Assembly (NCBI GenBank): GCA_945903645.1
Contig: CAMDOM010000030.1
Coordinates: forward strand, 1 to 41,092
DNA: 41,092 nt
Source: Chryseobacterium gleum
GTDB taxonomy: Bacteria; Bacteroidota; Bacteroidia; UBA10329
Reading direction: 5' to 3'
Of the stretch, positions 1 to 6,835 are shown piece after piece. The notes under the pieces are model-generated. The model saw only the letters and a list, made by a program, of their open reading frames with translations, made no database searches and was not told the DNA's origin. The translations under genes were made by a program, and so were the position numbers. The first letter of the stretch is position 1; each line of letters starts with the position of its first letter.

Positions 1-431
1 GGATCGACAGTCCATTTGAACAAGCAAAGGAAGATCCCGTCCAAAATCACATACAGGGGGTTCTTTTCTGAAAATCACCCAAAACAACCCTCTATCTCAG
101 CGAAACCGCCCGAAAAATCTTCTCCGAAAAAGGTTTAGGACGGGATTGAATATTTCTCATTTCTTCTATCAGAGTTAATTATTAACTGTGTCGTGACATA
201 GCATTACGCCTAACATCAGTCCGTGAAAAAACCACCCATTATTATCTTGTAAACATACCCAAAACAGCAAAAGAAGAAGCATATAATGAGATGGTTTTAT
301 GGTGTGTTCTTATATTCCTTCTTCAAAGCATAGCGGGCATTTTTCAACACTCACAAAACAAAATCAGTTTTCTAAGAAATTACCATTTCTAACTGAGAGT
401 TGCACAACAATCACTGCTCTTAGCAATAATT
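1..431. other. No recognisable gene at left edge
   Basis: I see no supportable gene in this AT-rich stretch. Both strands are broken by frequent stops. One plus-strand frame stays open for about 45 codons from the window edge (to roughly 138), rich in Lys, Pro and Ser, but it matches no family I know. It could be the tail of a gene that begins outside the window. A further open frame at 299-565 runs antisense into the next gene and looks like chance. Confidence 0.4.
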
Positions 432-1157
432 TTAGTCACGCCACGAATGTTTTATCGCTTCCTTTCTACACTCTTCAATTGTTTTTTTATATTCTCCTTT
501 GTAAAATTTATGACTTACACCTCCGTGCCAAGAACAAGTTCCGCGGCCTTGTGAGTGACTTGTAGTTCCATCATTACATATCGAACCACTAAAACTATAT
601 TTTGATTTTTCGTGAATTTTCTCCGTTAAAACATCAACTGGTGTTAACCCCTCAATTATTTTTGGTGCTGCAAACACACTAACAACTCCAAGAATTATAA
701 ATACAGCTTTAAACTTCCCAAAAAAGACAAAAGCCTTACTTTTAATTGAAGAATTGTCCTTTAAGGTTAACTCTGATATTTCATTTGATATTTTGCCTAT
801 ATACTTCTCAGCTAAAATGTGTCTAAATCTTCTCTCAACATTTTCGTCTGTAAGCTTTAATTTTTTTAAGTCAAATTCACTATTCAAATAGTGAAACATT
901 GCTTCAATATTATTGTCAATATTATTTGCTCTTAAATTGGCTTTATTTGTCTCTTCAGCACTTATAGCGGAGGCGTCTTTAATAATTTCTCTACTCTGGA
1001 TTTTTCTTTGTCCAAATGTCCAAGCTATTTCTAACTGTGCTTTATTGGTATTAGGAAATTTTCGAATAAAATAATATTTATCGCCCAAATTGTATTGTCT
1101 CACAATTTGGGCAGAAGCGTTTAGTTTATCTTGTATTTGTTGTTTTACTGCTGTCAT
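432..1157 (-). CDS. Membrane protein with C-terminal DUF3761-like domain
   Basis: This encodes a 241-residue protein of unknown function. The N-terminal ~130 residues are polar, Lys/Asn-rich and mostly helical in character. A single hydrophobic segment follows at about residues 143-170. The last ~50 residues carry CNDGTTSHSQGRGTCSWHGG, the Cys-Asp-Gly-Thr and Gly-Thr-Cys-Ser-x-His-Gly-Gly pattern typical of DUF3761. The two Cys could form a disulfide or bind metal, but that is inference. The start is an ATG with no clear Shine-Dalgarno, as is usual in Bacteroidota. The coding strand is AT-richer than the housekeeping genes further right, which would fit an accessory gene. It stands alone, so the neighbours give no hint of its role. 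I am confident that the gene is real and moderately confident of the domain call. Confidence 0.72.
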   Translation of the reverse strand: MTAVKQQIQDKLNASAQIVRQYNLGDKYYFIRKFPNTNKAQLEIAWTFGQRKIQSREIIKDASAISAEETNKANLRANNIDNNIEAMFHYLNSEFDLKKLKLTDENVERRFRHILAEKYIGKISNEISELTLKDNSSIKSKAFVFFGKFKAVFIILGVVSVFAAPKIIEGLTPVDVLTEKIHEKSKYSFSGSICNDGTTSHSQGRGTCSWHGGVSHKFYKGEYKKTIEECRKEAIKHSWRD

Positions 1158-1481
1158 AAAAATTACTGCTAACTAGTTTATGTGTCTGTATTCCCTACTA
1201 ATCTTGCAGATATATCCCTCCAATTTTAATGTGATAGTCTATGATAACGGTTGTAGAATACCTCCCATTTGAATTGAATATTCGTTTCTCCTACACCTCA
1301 CCCCCTTCCCTCCGCCTAAATTATCCATTTGCATCATATCAGACAACTTGCACGCAAAAAAAAGCCCCACCACTGCGCTAGTACTCAGGGCAGGGCTTTT
1401 CAGAATAGTGTGTTGCGGTAGCTTAGACGCAAAGGAGGCTAACCACTGCGCTAAGGGGGCTAACGCCCGATGAATTGATGG
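1158..1481. other. Intergenic gap with a terminator and short direct repeat
   Basis: There is no gene in this 324-base gap. It holds a hairpin terminator at 1356-1400 (listed separately). An 11-base direct repeat, CCACTGCGCTA, occurs at 1370-1380 inside the hairpin and again at 1443-1453. Read on the minus strand, both copies resemble a tRNA D-arm, but no anticodon arm or T-arm follows, so I do not call a tRNA. Confidence 0.5.
1356..1400 (-). terminator. Rho-independent terminator after the 1482-1982 gene
   Basis: AAAAGCCC and GGGCTTTT form the base of a hairpin (1360-1367 and 1393-1400), with partial pairing above it. On the minus strand the hairpin ends in a run of eight or more T, as expected for termination of the gene read leftward from 1982. 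The A-run on the other side means it could work in both directions. Confidence 0.6.
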
Positions 1482-1982
1482 CTACAAACACCACGTAGTA
1501 TTTAACCCCTGGCACAAGAGCCGTAAATTCCTTTCTACGTTTGGCGGTATATTAAATTGAACGAGCCAGTTTATGTCCAAACCATTATGAATAGCAACTT
1601 TCATTAGATTAGGCTTGTTTCCTAAAAATTCTCCTATAGCTTCAATATCATCTCTAAAATCAAGGTATAGGTCTTCATCTTGTTTTTGTTTCCGGATTAA
1701 AATCCTAAGCATCCCTTCCACAATATAAACGCACACGTTGTAGGCTTTGCCGAAGCACTCGGTAGCAATTCTTTGGTTATTCAATTGCAACACGTGGCGC
1801 ACCATTAAGCATTTCAAACTTATTTCGCCCAACTTATCTCCTGTAATAGTCATATGCTCGGTTATTTCGCCACTTATACTGCGCATATCTATAAGCAAAT
1901 TCCCCATCGAATAATACCGTTCAGAATCCCTTTCAACTTGTTTGATGATTTGGTCCTGAAGTTGCGCACGTTTATCCAGCAC
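1482..1982 (-). CDS. Hypothetical helical protein, GTG start
   Basis: This encodes a 166-residue soluble protein that I do not recognise. It has no signal peptide or membrane segment. Its composition suggests an all-helical fold, with an opening of charged heptad-like stretches and a middle of VRHVLQLNNQRIATE character. It ends in Cys-Leu. The only usable start is GTG at 1982, because an in-frame TAG lies five codons further upstream; the gene could therefore be an N-terminally truncated remnant. A hairpin terminator lies just downstream. An orphan coding fragment lies immediately upstream on the opposite strand, so this corner may be a decayed accessory region. Confidence that it is a real gene is moderate. 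Confidence 0.5.
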   Translation of the reverse strand: MLDKRAQLQDQIIKQVERDSERYYSMGNLLIDMRSISGEITEHMTITGDKLGEISLKCLMVRHVLQLNNQRIATECFGKAYNVCVYIVEGMLRILIRKQKQDEDLYLDFRDDIEAIGEFLGNKPNLMKVAIHNGLDINWLVQFNIPPNVERNLRLLCQGLNTTWCL

Positions 1983-2053
1983 CGATTCGGTATCTCTCTA
2001 AGTAGTTCAACCAAGAAATTAGTGCTGACTTTACTCCTGCGCGTTGGCGGTTT

Positions 2054-2185
2054 ATGATTCCTAAATACTGGAATAAGTTCGATTTGAACATTGACCAGTA
2101 CAAAACCTTTGAGCCCGATTTTATTCATATTGCCGAGCGTAAAACAGATGAGCAACCCAAATTAGGAATCAGCGGCCACCTTTGA
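2054..2185 (+). other. Possible gene remnant or very small ORF
   Basis: A 43-codon plus-strand frame begins MIPKYWNKFDLNIDQYKTFE and ends in TGA. The same frame is open back to a TAG near 1999, giving about 60 codons. The composition (Trp, Tyr, Phe and Asp/Lys mixed) looks like real protein more than the shadow frames around it do. I cannot assign a family. It may be the C-terminal remnant of a deleted gene. An alternative is that nothing is encoded here. Confidence 0.25.
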
Positions 2186-2274
2186 AAACCATAAAAGATG
2201 TATGCTGGACTTATGCTACAGACTTATTGCATTGATTTTATTCAATTTACTGATTTGCGCTAGGCACTGGAAGT

Positions 2275-3960
2275 TCATTTTTTACTTGGCACGAAATACC
2301 GCTGAAAGGTATAGCCCGTATCGGTTCGCTGCATAATCACAAACGGTCCGCGCTGTTCGGTTACCTGAATGTGAGGGAACCAACGGTGTACTTGGTCAAT
2401 ATCCGTTCCGCGGGCAATAAAATACACGGGTTTATCTACCTGACCGTTTACCAACCATGCTAAATCGAGCGATTTTGGGTTGCTTTTGGGCTGTGCTTCG
2501 GCATAATACAAATGTGCATACGTGTGGAAATGCATTGGTCGTAGGTAGCAATCCTCGGTACGTTTTTCGTTGTAAAACGCCATCAAATCGCTTTGGGTAT
2601 AGTACAATATTTTGGGGGCTATGATTATGCCCAATAGCCAAACCACAATTCCCGAAGTTGCAAATAACAACGCAATTCCTTGCCAAATACGTTGCGCATA
2701 AATCCACCACAAGGCCGTAAGAGTTATTAGTATAAAGCATAATCCAATCAGTGGTTCCCATATTCTTTCTTGAACAGGATTGGTAAATAGTGCGGTGGCG
2801 AAGGAGTCATCTGCCAATAACGTCAACAGCTTTGGCCGAATCGTGTTAAACATACCTGCCAAGGTGAATACCATTCCCAATAGCACAATTTGCAATCCAA
2901 ACACTACAACATGGACTTTCCCAAACTTCCATTTGCCTTCCAACAGCCGTTGAATGTGATAGGCCGCCAAAAAGGACATGGGGAAATACGTGAGCGAGGA
3001 ATAGTGTATAATCTTGGTTTTAACCAAGCTAAACGCAATCAACACTACCCAAAAAAGTAGTTGCATCCAACGGTAATACCTTTCGTGTTCAGGCTTTTTG
3101 GCCTTTTTTGATGAACTGAAAATGAAAAACAATGAAATGGGAAAGCAGCCCAGCAACAACACAACTACGTGATAGTAAAACGGTTGGCCATGTCCGGCCT
3201 CACTTGTGGTGGCTAAACGAATGTTGTATGCCACAAAATCGAGTACCACTTGTCCATGACCGCGTAGCACTTCTGCAATAAACCACGAAAATCCAACGGT
3301 AATTACAGGCAGTGAAAAGAGTAAGGTGTCCGTCCATCGCAAACGAACATTTTTCCAATGCCACAGCCCAAAAAGCACGAGAACAATGGCTGGAACCCCA
3401 ATTCCCACGGGACCTTTGGTCAAAACGGCCAGACCAAATAGCAATCCTGCAGTGAAAATGCGCCACCTAGACATGGGGAAAATCGTACTCCCAACTGCCA
3501 AATTATGAATCCCAGCAAAAATGAAAAGGTTGAACCACGGGTCTATAATTCCTGAGCGGAAATAAAATCCTGGAAGCATTGCACCTGAAAAAGCCATTGT
3601 CCACAATAGTCCAAATTGAGTGTTTACCAAGGAAGCGCCAATGCGAAACAGCATTACTAGGGTAACTATACCAGCAATTGCATTGGGAAATCTCGCTGCA
3701 AAAGCGTTAATGCCAAACACCTTCATGCTGAGGGCTTGCATCCAAATAAACAGTGGTGGCTTTTCCCAAAAGGGTTGGAAATTGACCTGCACATAGCTCC
3801 ATTCGCCTGTAAGCACCATTTCGCGGGCGGCTTCAGCAAAATTCACCTCGTCCCAATCGAACAATTCCACCGCACCGAGCCAAGGCAGATAAACCAAGGC
3901 GGCAAGCAGTGCAATAAGGATGGAAATACGGTTTTTAGTCAAGTATTCAGAGCGATTCAT
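2275..3960 (-). CDS. ArnT-like family 39/83 membrane glycosyltransferase
   Basis: This 561-residue integral membrane enzyme is of the PMT/ArnT type, which transfers a sugar from an undecaprenyl-phosphate carrier to an envelope acceptor on the periplasmic side. About residue 36 there is a WDEVNFAEAAREM stretch, with the Asp-Glu pair at the first periplasmic loop that serves as the catalytic acidic motif in this superfamily. A KPPLFIWMQ segment follows near residue 67, also typical of ArnT relatives. Ten or more hydrophobic segments follow, then a soluble C-terminal tail. The length matches ArnT (~550). Its ATG overlaps the stop of the upstream PAP2 phosphatase gene in an ATGA, so the two are very likely translated together. 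A PAP2 enzyme could recycle the polyprenyl carrier or modify lipid A phosphates, but the exact acceptor and sugar are unknown. Confidence 0.85.
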   Translation of the reverse strand: MNRSEYLTKNRISILIALLAALVYLPWLGAVELFDWDEVNFAEAAREMVLTGEWSYVQVNFQPFWEKPPLFIWMQALSMKVFGINAFAARFPNAIAGIVTLVMLFRIGASLVNTQFGLLWTMAFSGAMLPGFYFRSGIIDPWFNLFIFAGIHNLAVGSTIFPMSRWRIFTAGLLFGLAVLTKGPVGIGVPAIVLVLFGLWHWKNVRLRWTDTLLFSLPVITVGFSWFIAEVLRGHGQVVLDFVAYNIRLATTSEAGHGQPFYYHVVVLLLGCFPISLFFIFSSSKKAKKPEHERYYRWMQLLFWVVLIAFSLVKTKIIHYSSLTYFPMSFLAAYHIQRLLEGKWKFGKVHVVVFGLQIVLLGMVFTLAGMFNTIRPKLLTLLADDSFATALFTNPVQERIWEPLIGLCFILITLTALWWIYAQRIWQGIALLFATSGIVVWLLGIIIAPKILYYTQSDLMAFYNEKRTEDCYLRPMHFHTYAHLYYAEAQPKSNPKSLDLAWLVNGQVDKPVYFIARGTDIDQVHRWFPHIQVTEQRGPFVIMQRTDTGYTFQRYFVPSKK

Positions 3961-4628
3961 TTTTTAGCCGAAGGCCAAAGTTTTCCGTTTAATTTGCTGG
4001 TTGGATGTTCATCTGCCCATCGAACAATATAATAATAGCCCAAAAATGCGGTAATCATACCAATCCATGCGCCCACAATAGTGTCTTCAATAAAATGCAT
4101 GGAGATATAGACCCGTGAATAGGCCGCAAGTAGTGCCCAAATAATACAAACCCACGTTACCCAAGGCTTGCGGACCACCAACGCAAGAAATAGTAACATA
4201 CAGAAAGCTGTAGCAGAGTGCCCTGACGGAAAACTAAAGCGTTGGGCATATTCCACTCCTTCGATAGTGCGCAAAATGCCCTGCTCGAAAAAACCAGTAG
4301 GCCTTGGCAAATCAAATACACTGCGTTTTAACCATTGCACCAAAATGCCCATTGAAAGTGAAGAAAGTCCAAAACCCAAAGCCCAAGAATAGCGCACCAA
4401 GAGCAGCAAGTGCACTACCACTAAAGGGATAAGTCCGTTTGCTGTTTCAGTGAAATAGCGGAAAAACACATCGGCCCAAGGATGATGTAAGCTATGAAAC
4501 CATAAATGCGCTTCAGCTTTTCCAAGTGTAAAAAACAAATAGCCACCAAAAAAGCTGTACAACGAAATGCTCACCGTAAATGGCACTAGTACCTTGCGAA
4601 TCTTTTGATTAGAAGCAGAAGTTTTCAA
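3957..4628 (-). CDS. PAP2-family membrane phosphatase, TTG start
   Basis: This encodes a 223-residue protein with about five to six membrane helices. The three PAP2 signatures are visible: KRSVFDLPRP (motif 1), FPSGHSATAF (PSGH, motif 2) and SRVYISMHFIED (SR-x5-H-x3-D, motif 3). Such enzymes dephosphorylate lipid phosphates such as undecaprenyl pyrophosphate, phosphatidic acid or lipid A. Motif 1 is unusual: the Lys is seven residues before RP instead of six, so an Arg sits at the canonical position. No in-frame ATG exists upstream before a stop, and TTG at 4628 is the best start. It precedes the ArnT-like gene with an ATGA overlap, so it probably acts in the same envelope-lipid pathway. The substrate cannot be told from the sequence. 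Confidence 0.85.
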   Translation of the reverse strand: MKTSASNQKIRKVLVPFTVSISLYSFFGGYLFFTLGKAEAHLWFHSLHHPWADVFFRYFTETANGLIPLVVVHLLLLVRYSWALGFGLSSLSMGILVQWLKRSVFDLPRPTGFFEQGILRTIEGVEYAQRFSFPSGHSATAFCMLLFLALVVRKPWVTWVCIIWALLAAYSRVYISMHFIEDTIVGAWIGMITAFLGYYYIVRWADEHPTSKLNGKLWPSAKK

Positions 4629-4714
4629 TGCCTTAAAATAACGGGGAATATCGCCATGAATTGCTGCTTTATTTATGCATTATGTTGCGCGAAATTAACA
4701 GTAGCGATGAACCT

Positions 4715-4722
4715 TATATTTG
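4715..4722 (+). promoter_or_regulatory. Bacteroidota -7 box upstream of the pterin dehydratase gene
   Basis: TATATTTG matches the TAnnTTTG -7 element of the Bacteroidota primary sigma factor. It lies 23 nt before the ATG at 4746, in the divergent gap with the PAP2 gene. No good TTTG is found 19 nt upstream. Confidence 0.5.
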
Positions 4723-4745
4723 GCAACTATTGAAGAAAGAGAATT

Positions 4746-4982
4746 ATGTGGATAGAAAAGGACAATCAGTTGGTGGGTACATTCGAGTTTGACGATTTTG
4801 CGGCCGCTTTTAGTTTTATGACACGTATCGCTTTGATTTCCGAAAAACGCAGCCATCATCCCGATTGGACCAATTGCGACAACATGGTGGAAATCCGTCT
4901 TTATACCCGCTTCAAAGGAGTCACCATTTCTAACAAAGATCGAGAATTGGCCTCTATCATTGAAAGTATTTACCATCAATGA
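4746..4982 (+). CDS. 4a-hydroxytetrahydrobiopterin dehydratase (PCD/DCoH) family protein
   Basis: This encodes a 78-residue protein of the pterin-4a-carbinolamine dehydratase family, which normally recycles the pterin cofactor of aromatic amino acid hydroxylases. The core motif EKRSHHPDW is present at about residues 34-42, and the alpha/beta layout is right. The short form starting at MWIEK is, from memory, usual in Bacteroidota. In canonical members the strand after it ends in T-H-D, and this His is a third active-site residue. Here the equivalent segment reads LYTRFKG, with Arg in place of His and Phe in place of Asp. Activity may therefore be altered or lost, although the protein-fold role could remain. 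The stop overlaps the start of the ABA4-like gene in ATGA, giving tight coupling. No aromatic amino acid hydroxylase is seen in the window. Confidence 0.82.
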   Translation: MWIEKDNQLVGTFEFDDFAAAFSFMTRIALISEKRSHHPDWTNCDNMVEIRLYTRFKGVTISNKDRELASIIESIYHQ

Positions 4983-5401
4983 GCTACGAACTGCTGTTTT
5001 CAATTGCTAATGCGGCTGTCATTCCCGCATGGGTACTTTTAATTATGGCTCCGAAAGGCCGATGGACGGGCTACATTGCACATTCCTATCTCTACCCTGT
5101 GCTACTTGGTTTGTTTTATCTCTATTTGCTAGTGACCACTTGGGGAGGTGAGGGTGGCATGGATTCTATCGCTGCGGTGCAAAAAGGGTTTTCGCGCGAT
5201 GGGGTATTGCTTTTGGGCTGGGTACACTATTTGGTATTCGACTTATTCATTGGAGCTTGGATAGTGCGCGATGCCCAACGCAATGGTATCCTTCATATGC
5301 TCATTGTGCCTTCGCTTGCGCTCACGCTCTTGCTTGGGCCTGTTGGATTACTTATCTACCTCACTATCCGATGGTTGCACTTACGTACCTTTCGGTTTTA
5401 G
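4979..5401 (+). CDS. ABA4-like (DUF4281) membrane protein
   Basis: This encodes a 140-residue protein with four hydrophobic segments (about residues 3-22, 34-54, 80-97 and 108-130). It matches the ABA4-like/DUF4281 pattern: an N-terminal SIANAAVIPAWVLLI, a middle LLLGWVHYLVFDLFIGAWI, and a C-terminal GPVGLLIYLTIR. The plant ABA4 protein is needed to make the carotenoid neoxanthin. The bacterial members are poorly characterised, and a link to carotenoids or photoprotection is only inference. The start codon overlaps the stop of the pterin dehydratase homologue. The gene ends two bases before the convergent DUF4159 stop. A CrtI-like oxidoreductase lies about 7.5 kb away, too far to claim a shared pathway. 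Confidence 0.82.
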   Translation: MSYELLFSIANAAVIPAWVLLIMAPKGRWTGYIAHSYLYPVLLGLFYLYLLVTTWGGEGGMDSIAAVQKGFSRDGVLLLGWVHYLVFDLFIGAWIVRDAQRNGILHMLIVPSLALTLLLGPVGLLIYLTIRWLHLRTFRF

Positions 5402-5403
5402 CA

Positions 5404-6081
5404 CTACAGCCTTTCTGGGTCGTTACCCATTAACACGTATTGCACCATATTAGCGCCCATTTGTAGGGCTTTTCTGCGAGTATCCTCGGAATTCCCATGT
5501 ACCTCGGGCGATTCCCATCCATCGCCTAGGTCGGTTTCGAAGGTGTATAGCAATACCAAGCGTCCATCAATCGTAATGCCCAAGGCTTGCGGACGGCCAG
5601 CTTCATGCTCATGAATTTTAGGGATTCCTTTTTCAAACGTAAACCGCTGTCTGAAAATGGGATGTGAAGGAGGGAGTTCCGCTAATTCTTCGGTCGGAAA
5701 AATCTTTTGAATTTCTCTGCGCACAAATTGGTCCATGCCATAGTTGTCATCAATGTGCAGGAATCCACCAGAAAGCATGTATTTCTTGAGGTTTTGTGCA
5801 TCCAAATCGGAGAATACCACATTGCCATGTCCGGTCATGTGTACCAATGGATAGTTGAAAATATCTGGAGAAATCGCTTCTACCACACCTTGCTCTGGGT
5901 CGAGTTGCATTTTTAAATTCTGATTGCAAAACGTGATAAGGTTGGGCACCGAGGTAGCAAGGTTGGCATACCAATCGCCACCACCACCATATTTTAATAC
6001 TGCCAGTTTTAGATTTTGTGCAGAAGCGTAATTGCTTCCAATCAAAACTAAAAGCAATGGAACTAGGGCAATTCTTCTCAT
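5404..6081 (-). CDS. DUF4159 domain exported protein
   Basis: This encodes a 225-residue protein with a clear signal peptide (MRRIALVPLLLVLIGSNYASA then Gln) followed by a single DUF4159 domain. The family has a class I glutamine amidotransferase-like fold and is often seen near MoxR and other von Willebrand-type gene sets in Bacteroidota. Its biochemical role is unknown. Visible conserved parts are LVHMTGHGNVVFSDLDAQNL, SGGFLHIDDNYGMDQF and DGRLVLLYTFETDLGDGWE. Its ATG overlaps the TGA of the upstream rsmE gene, so the two are co-translated. Placement next to an rRNA methyltransferase is a common housekeeping arrangement and gives no functional clue. Confidence 0.85.
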   Translation of the reverse strand: MRRIALVPLLLVLIGSNYASAQNLKLAVLKYGGGGDWYANLATSVPNLITFCNQNLKMQLDPEQGVVEAISPDIFNYPLVHMTGHGNVVFSDLDAQNLKKYMLSGGFLHIDDNYGMDQFVRREIQKIFPTEELAELPPSHPIFRQRFTFEKGIPKIHEHEAGRPQALGITIDGRLVLLYTFETDLGDGWESPEVHGNSEDTRRKALQMGANMVQYVLMGNDPERL

Positions 6082-6761
6082 TTTAGGAAATTCAAAACAG
6101 ATAGAGCAAAGATACCCGCAGTCTCTGTGCGCAAGCGATTTTTTCCTAGGTCAATTGCCTTGGCGCCTCGCTGCTGCGTCAATACGATTTCTTCAACAGT
6201 AAAATCGCCTTCGGGACCAATAAGAATCCAATTAGAGGAAGATGTCGAGGCAGAAAGCGATTGTTTTTCACCCGTTCGGCAATGCGCCATCAACAGCTGC
6301 CCTTCTGTATTCGCAACAAAATCTTTGAAAGGTGTTAAAGGTGCAATTGCAGAAAGCCAATGCTGCTGACTTTGTTTCATTGCCGCCAAAATCACTTTTT
6401 CGCAGCGGTCAAGTTTTAGCACTCTTCGCTCGGAATTGGAGCAGAGAATGGGGCAAATCTGTCCCACGCCAATTTCCACAGCCTTTTCTAAAAACCATTC
6501 GAAGCGATCGAGATTTTTGGTAGGTGCAATAGCTATGTTGGGGAAAATGGAGTGTGGTTCCGTGTGCTGACTTACAATTTGAAAACTGCATCCACGCTTG
6601 TCGTTGCCTGTAATAACTATCCGAGCTAACGTTCCTTTTCCATTCGTTACTTCGGCCTGTGCGCCAATGCCCAAGCGCATTACCCTAATAGCGTGACCCG
6701 ATTCGTCTTCGCTCAATTGATGAACGCCATTGGTAAGCTCGGGTTGATAAAAAAGGTGCAT
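6078..6761 (-). CDS. rsmE: 16S rRNA m3U1498 methyltransferase RsmE
   Basis: This encodes a 227-residue SPOUT-class methyltransferase that methylates N3 of U1498 in 16S rRNA using SAM. The N-terminal PUA-like part (residues ~1-70) includes ESGHAIRVMRLGIGA. The C-terminal knotted SPOUT domain carries the IGPEGDFTVEEI loop and the closing LGKNRLRTETAGIFALSVL, both family hallmarks. The length is close to the usual ~240. The start ATG at 6761 gives MHLFYQPEL, which fits other RsmE N-termini. The gene is followed by the overlapping DUF4159 gene. About 74 bases separate it from the end of pckA, with a terminator for pckA in between. Confidence 0.93.
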   Translation of the reverse strand: MHLFYQPELTNGVHQLSEDESGHAIRVMRLGIGAQAEVTNGKGTLARIVITGNDKRGCSFQIVSQHTEPHSIFPNIAIAPTKNLDRFEWFLEKAVEIGVGQICPILCSNSERRVLKLDRCEKVILAAMKQSQQHWLSAIAPLTPFKDFVANTEGQLLMAHCRTGEKQSLSASTSSSNWILIGPEGDFTVEEIVLTQQRGAKAIDLGKNRLRTETAGIFALSVLNFLK

Positions 6762-6771
6762 AGAAATGGAT

Positions 6772-6820
6772 TAAAAAGAAAATGAGCGAAAGAGAGCAAT
6801 CGCCCTTCTTCGCTCATTTC
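6772..6820 (-). terminator. Rho-independent terminator of pckA
   Basis: Arms AAATGAGCGAA (6780-6790) and TTCGCTCATTT (6809-6819) pair over 11 bases with an 18-base loop. On the minus strand the hairpin is followed by a T-rich stretch, which fits an end signal for pckA. Confidence 0.75.
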
Positions 6821-6835
6821 GTAGGTTGACAAATG

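Noticed and set aside
299-565. 88-codon plus-strand open frame
   Set aside because: It overlaps the end of the better supported minus-strand gene, has a composition like a chance frame and matches no family I know.
1369-1460. tRNA-like sequence on the minus strand (two copies of a TAGCGCAGTGG segment)
   Set aside because: It resembles a D-arm, but there is no T-arm with GGTTCRA, no acceptor pairing and no proper anticodon arm. One copy is part of a terminator hairpin.
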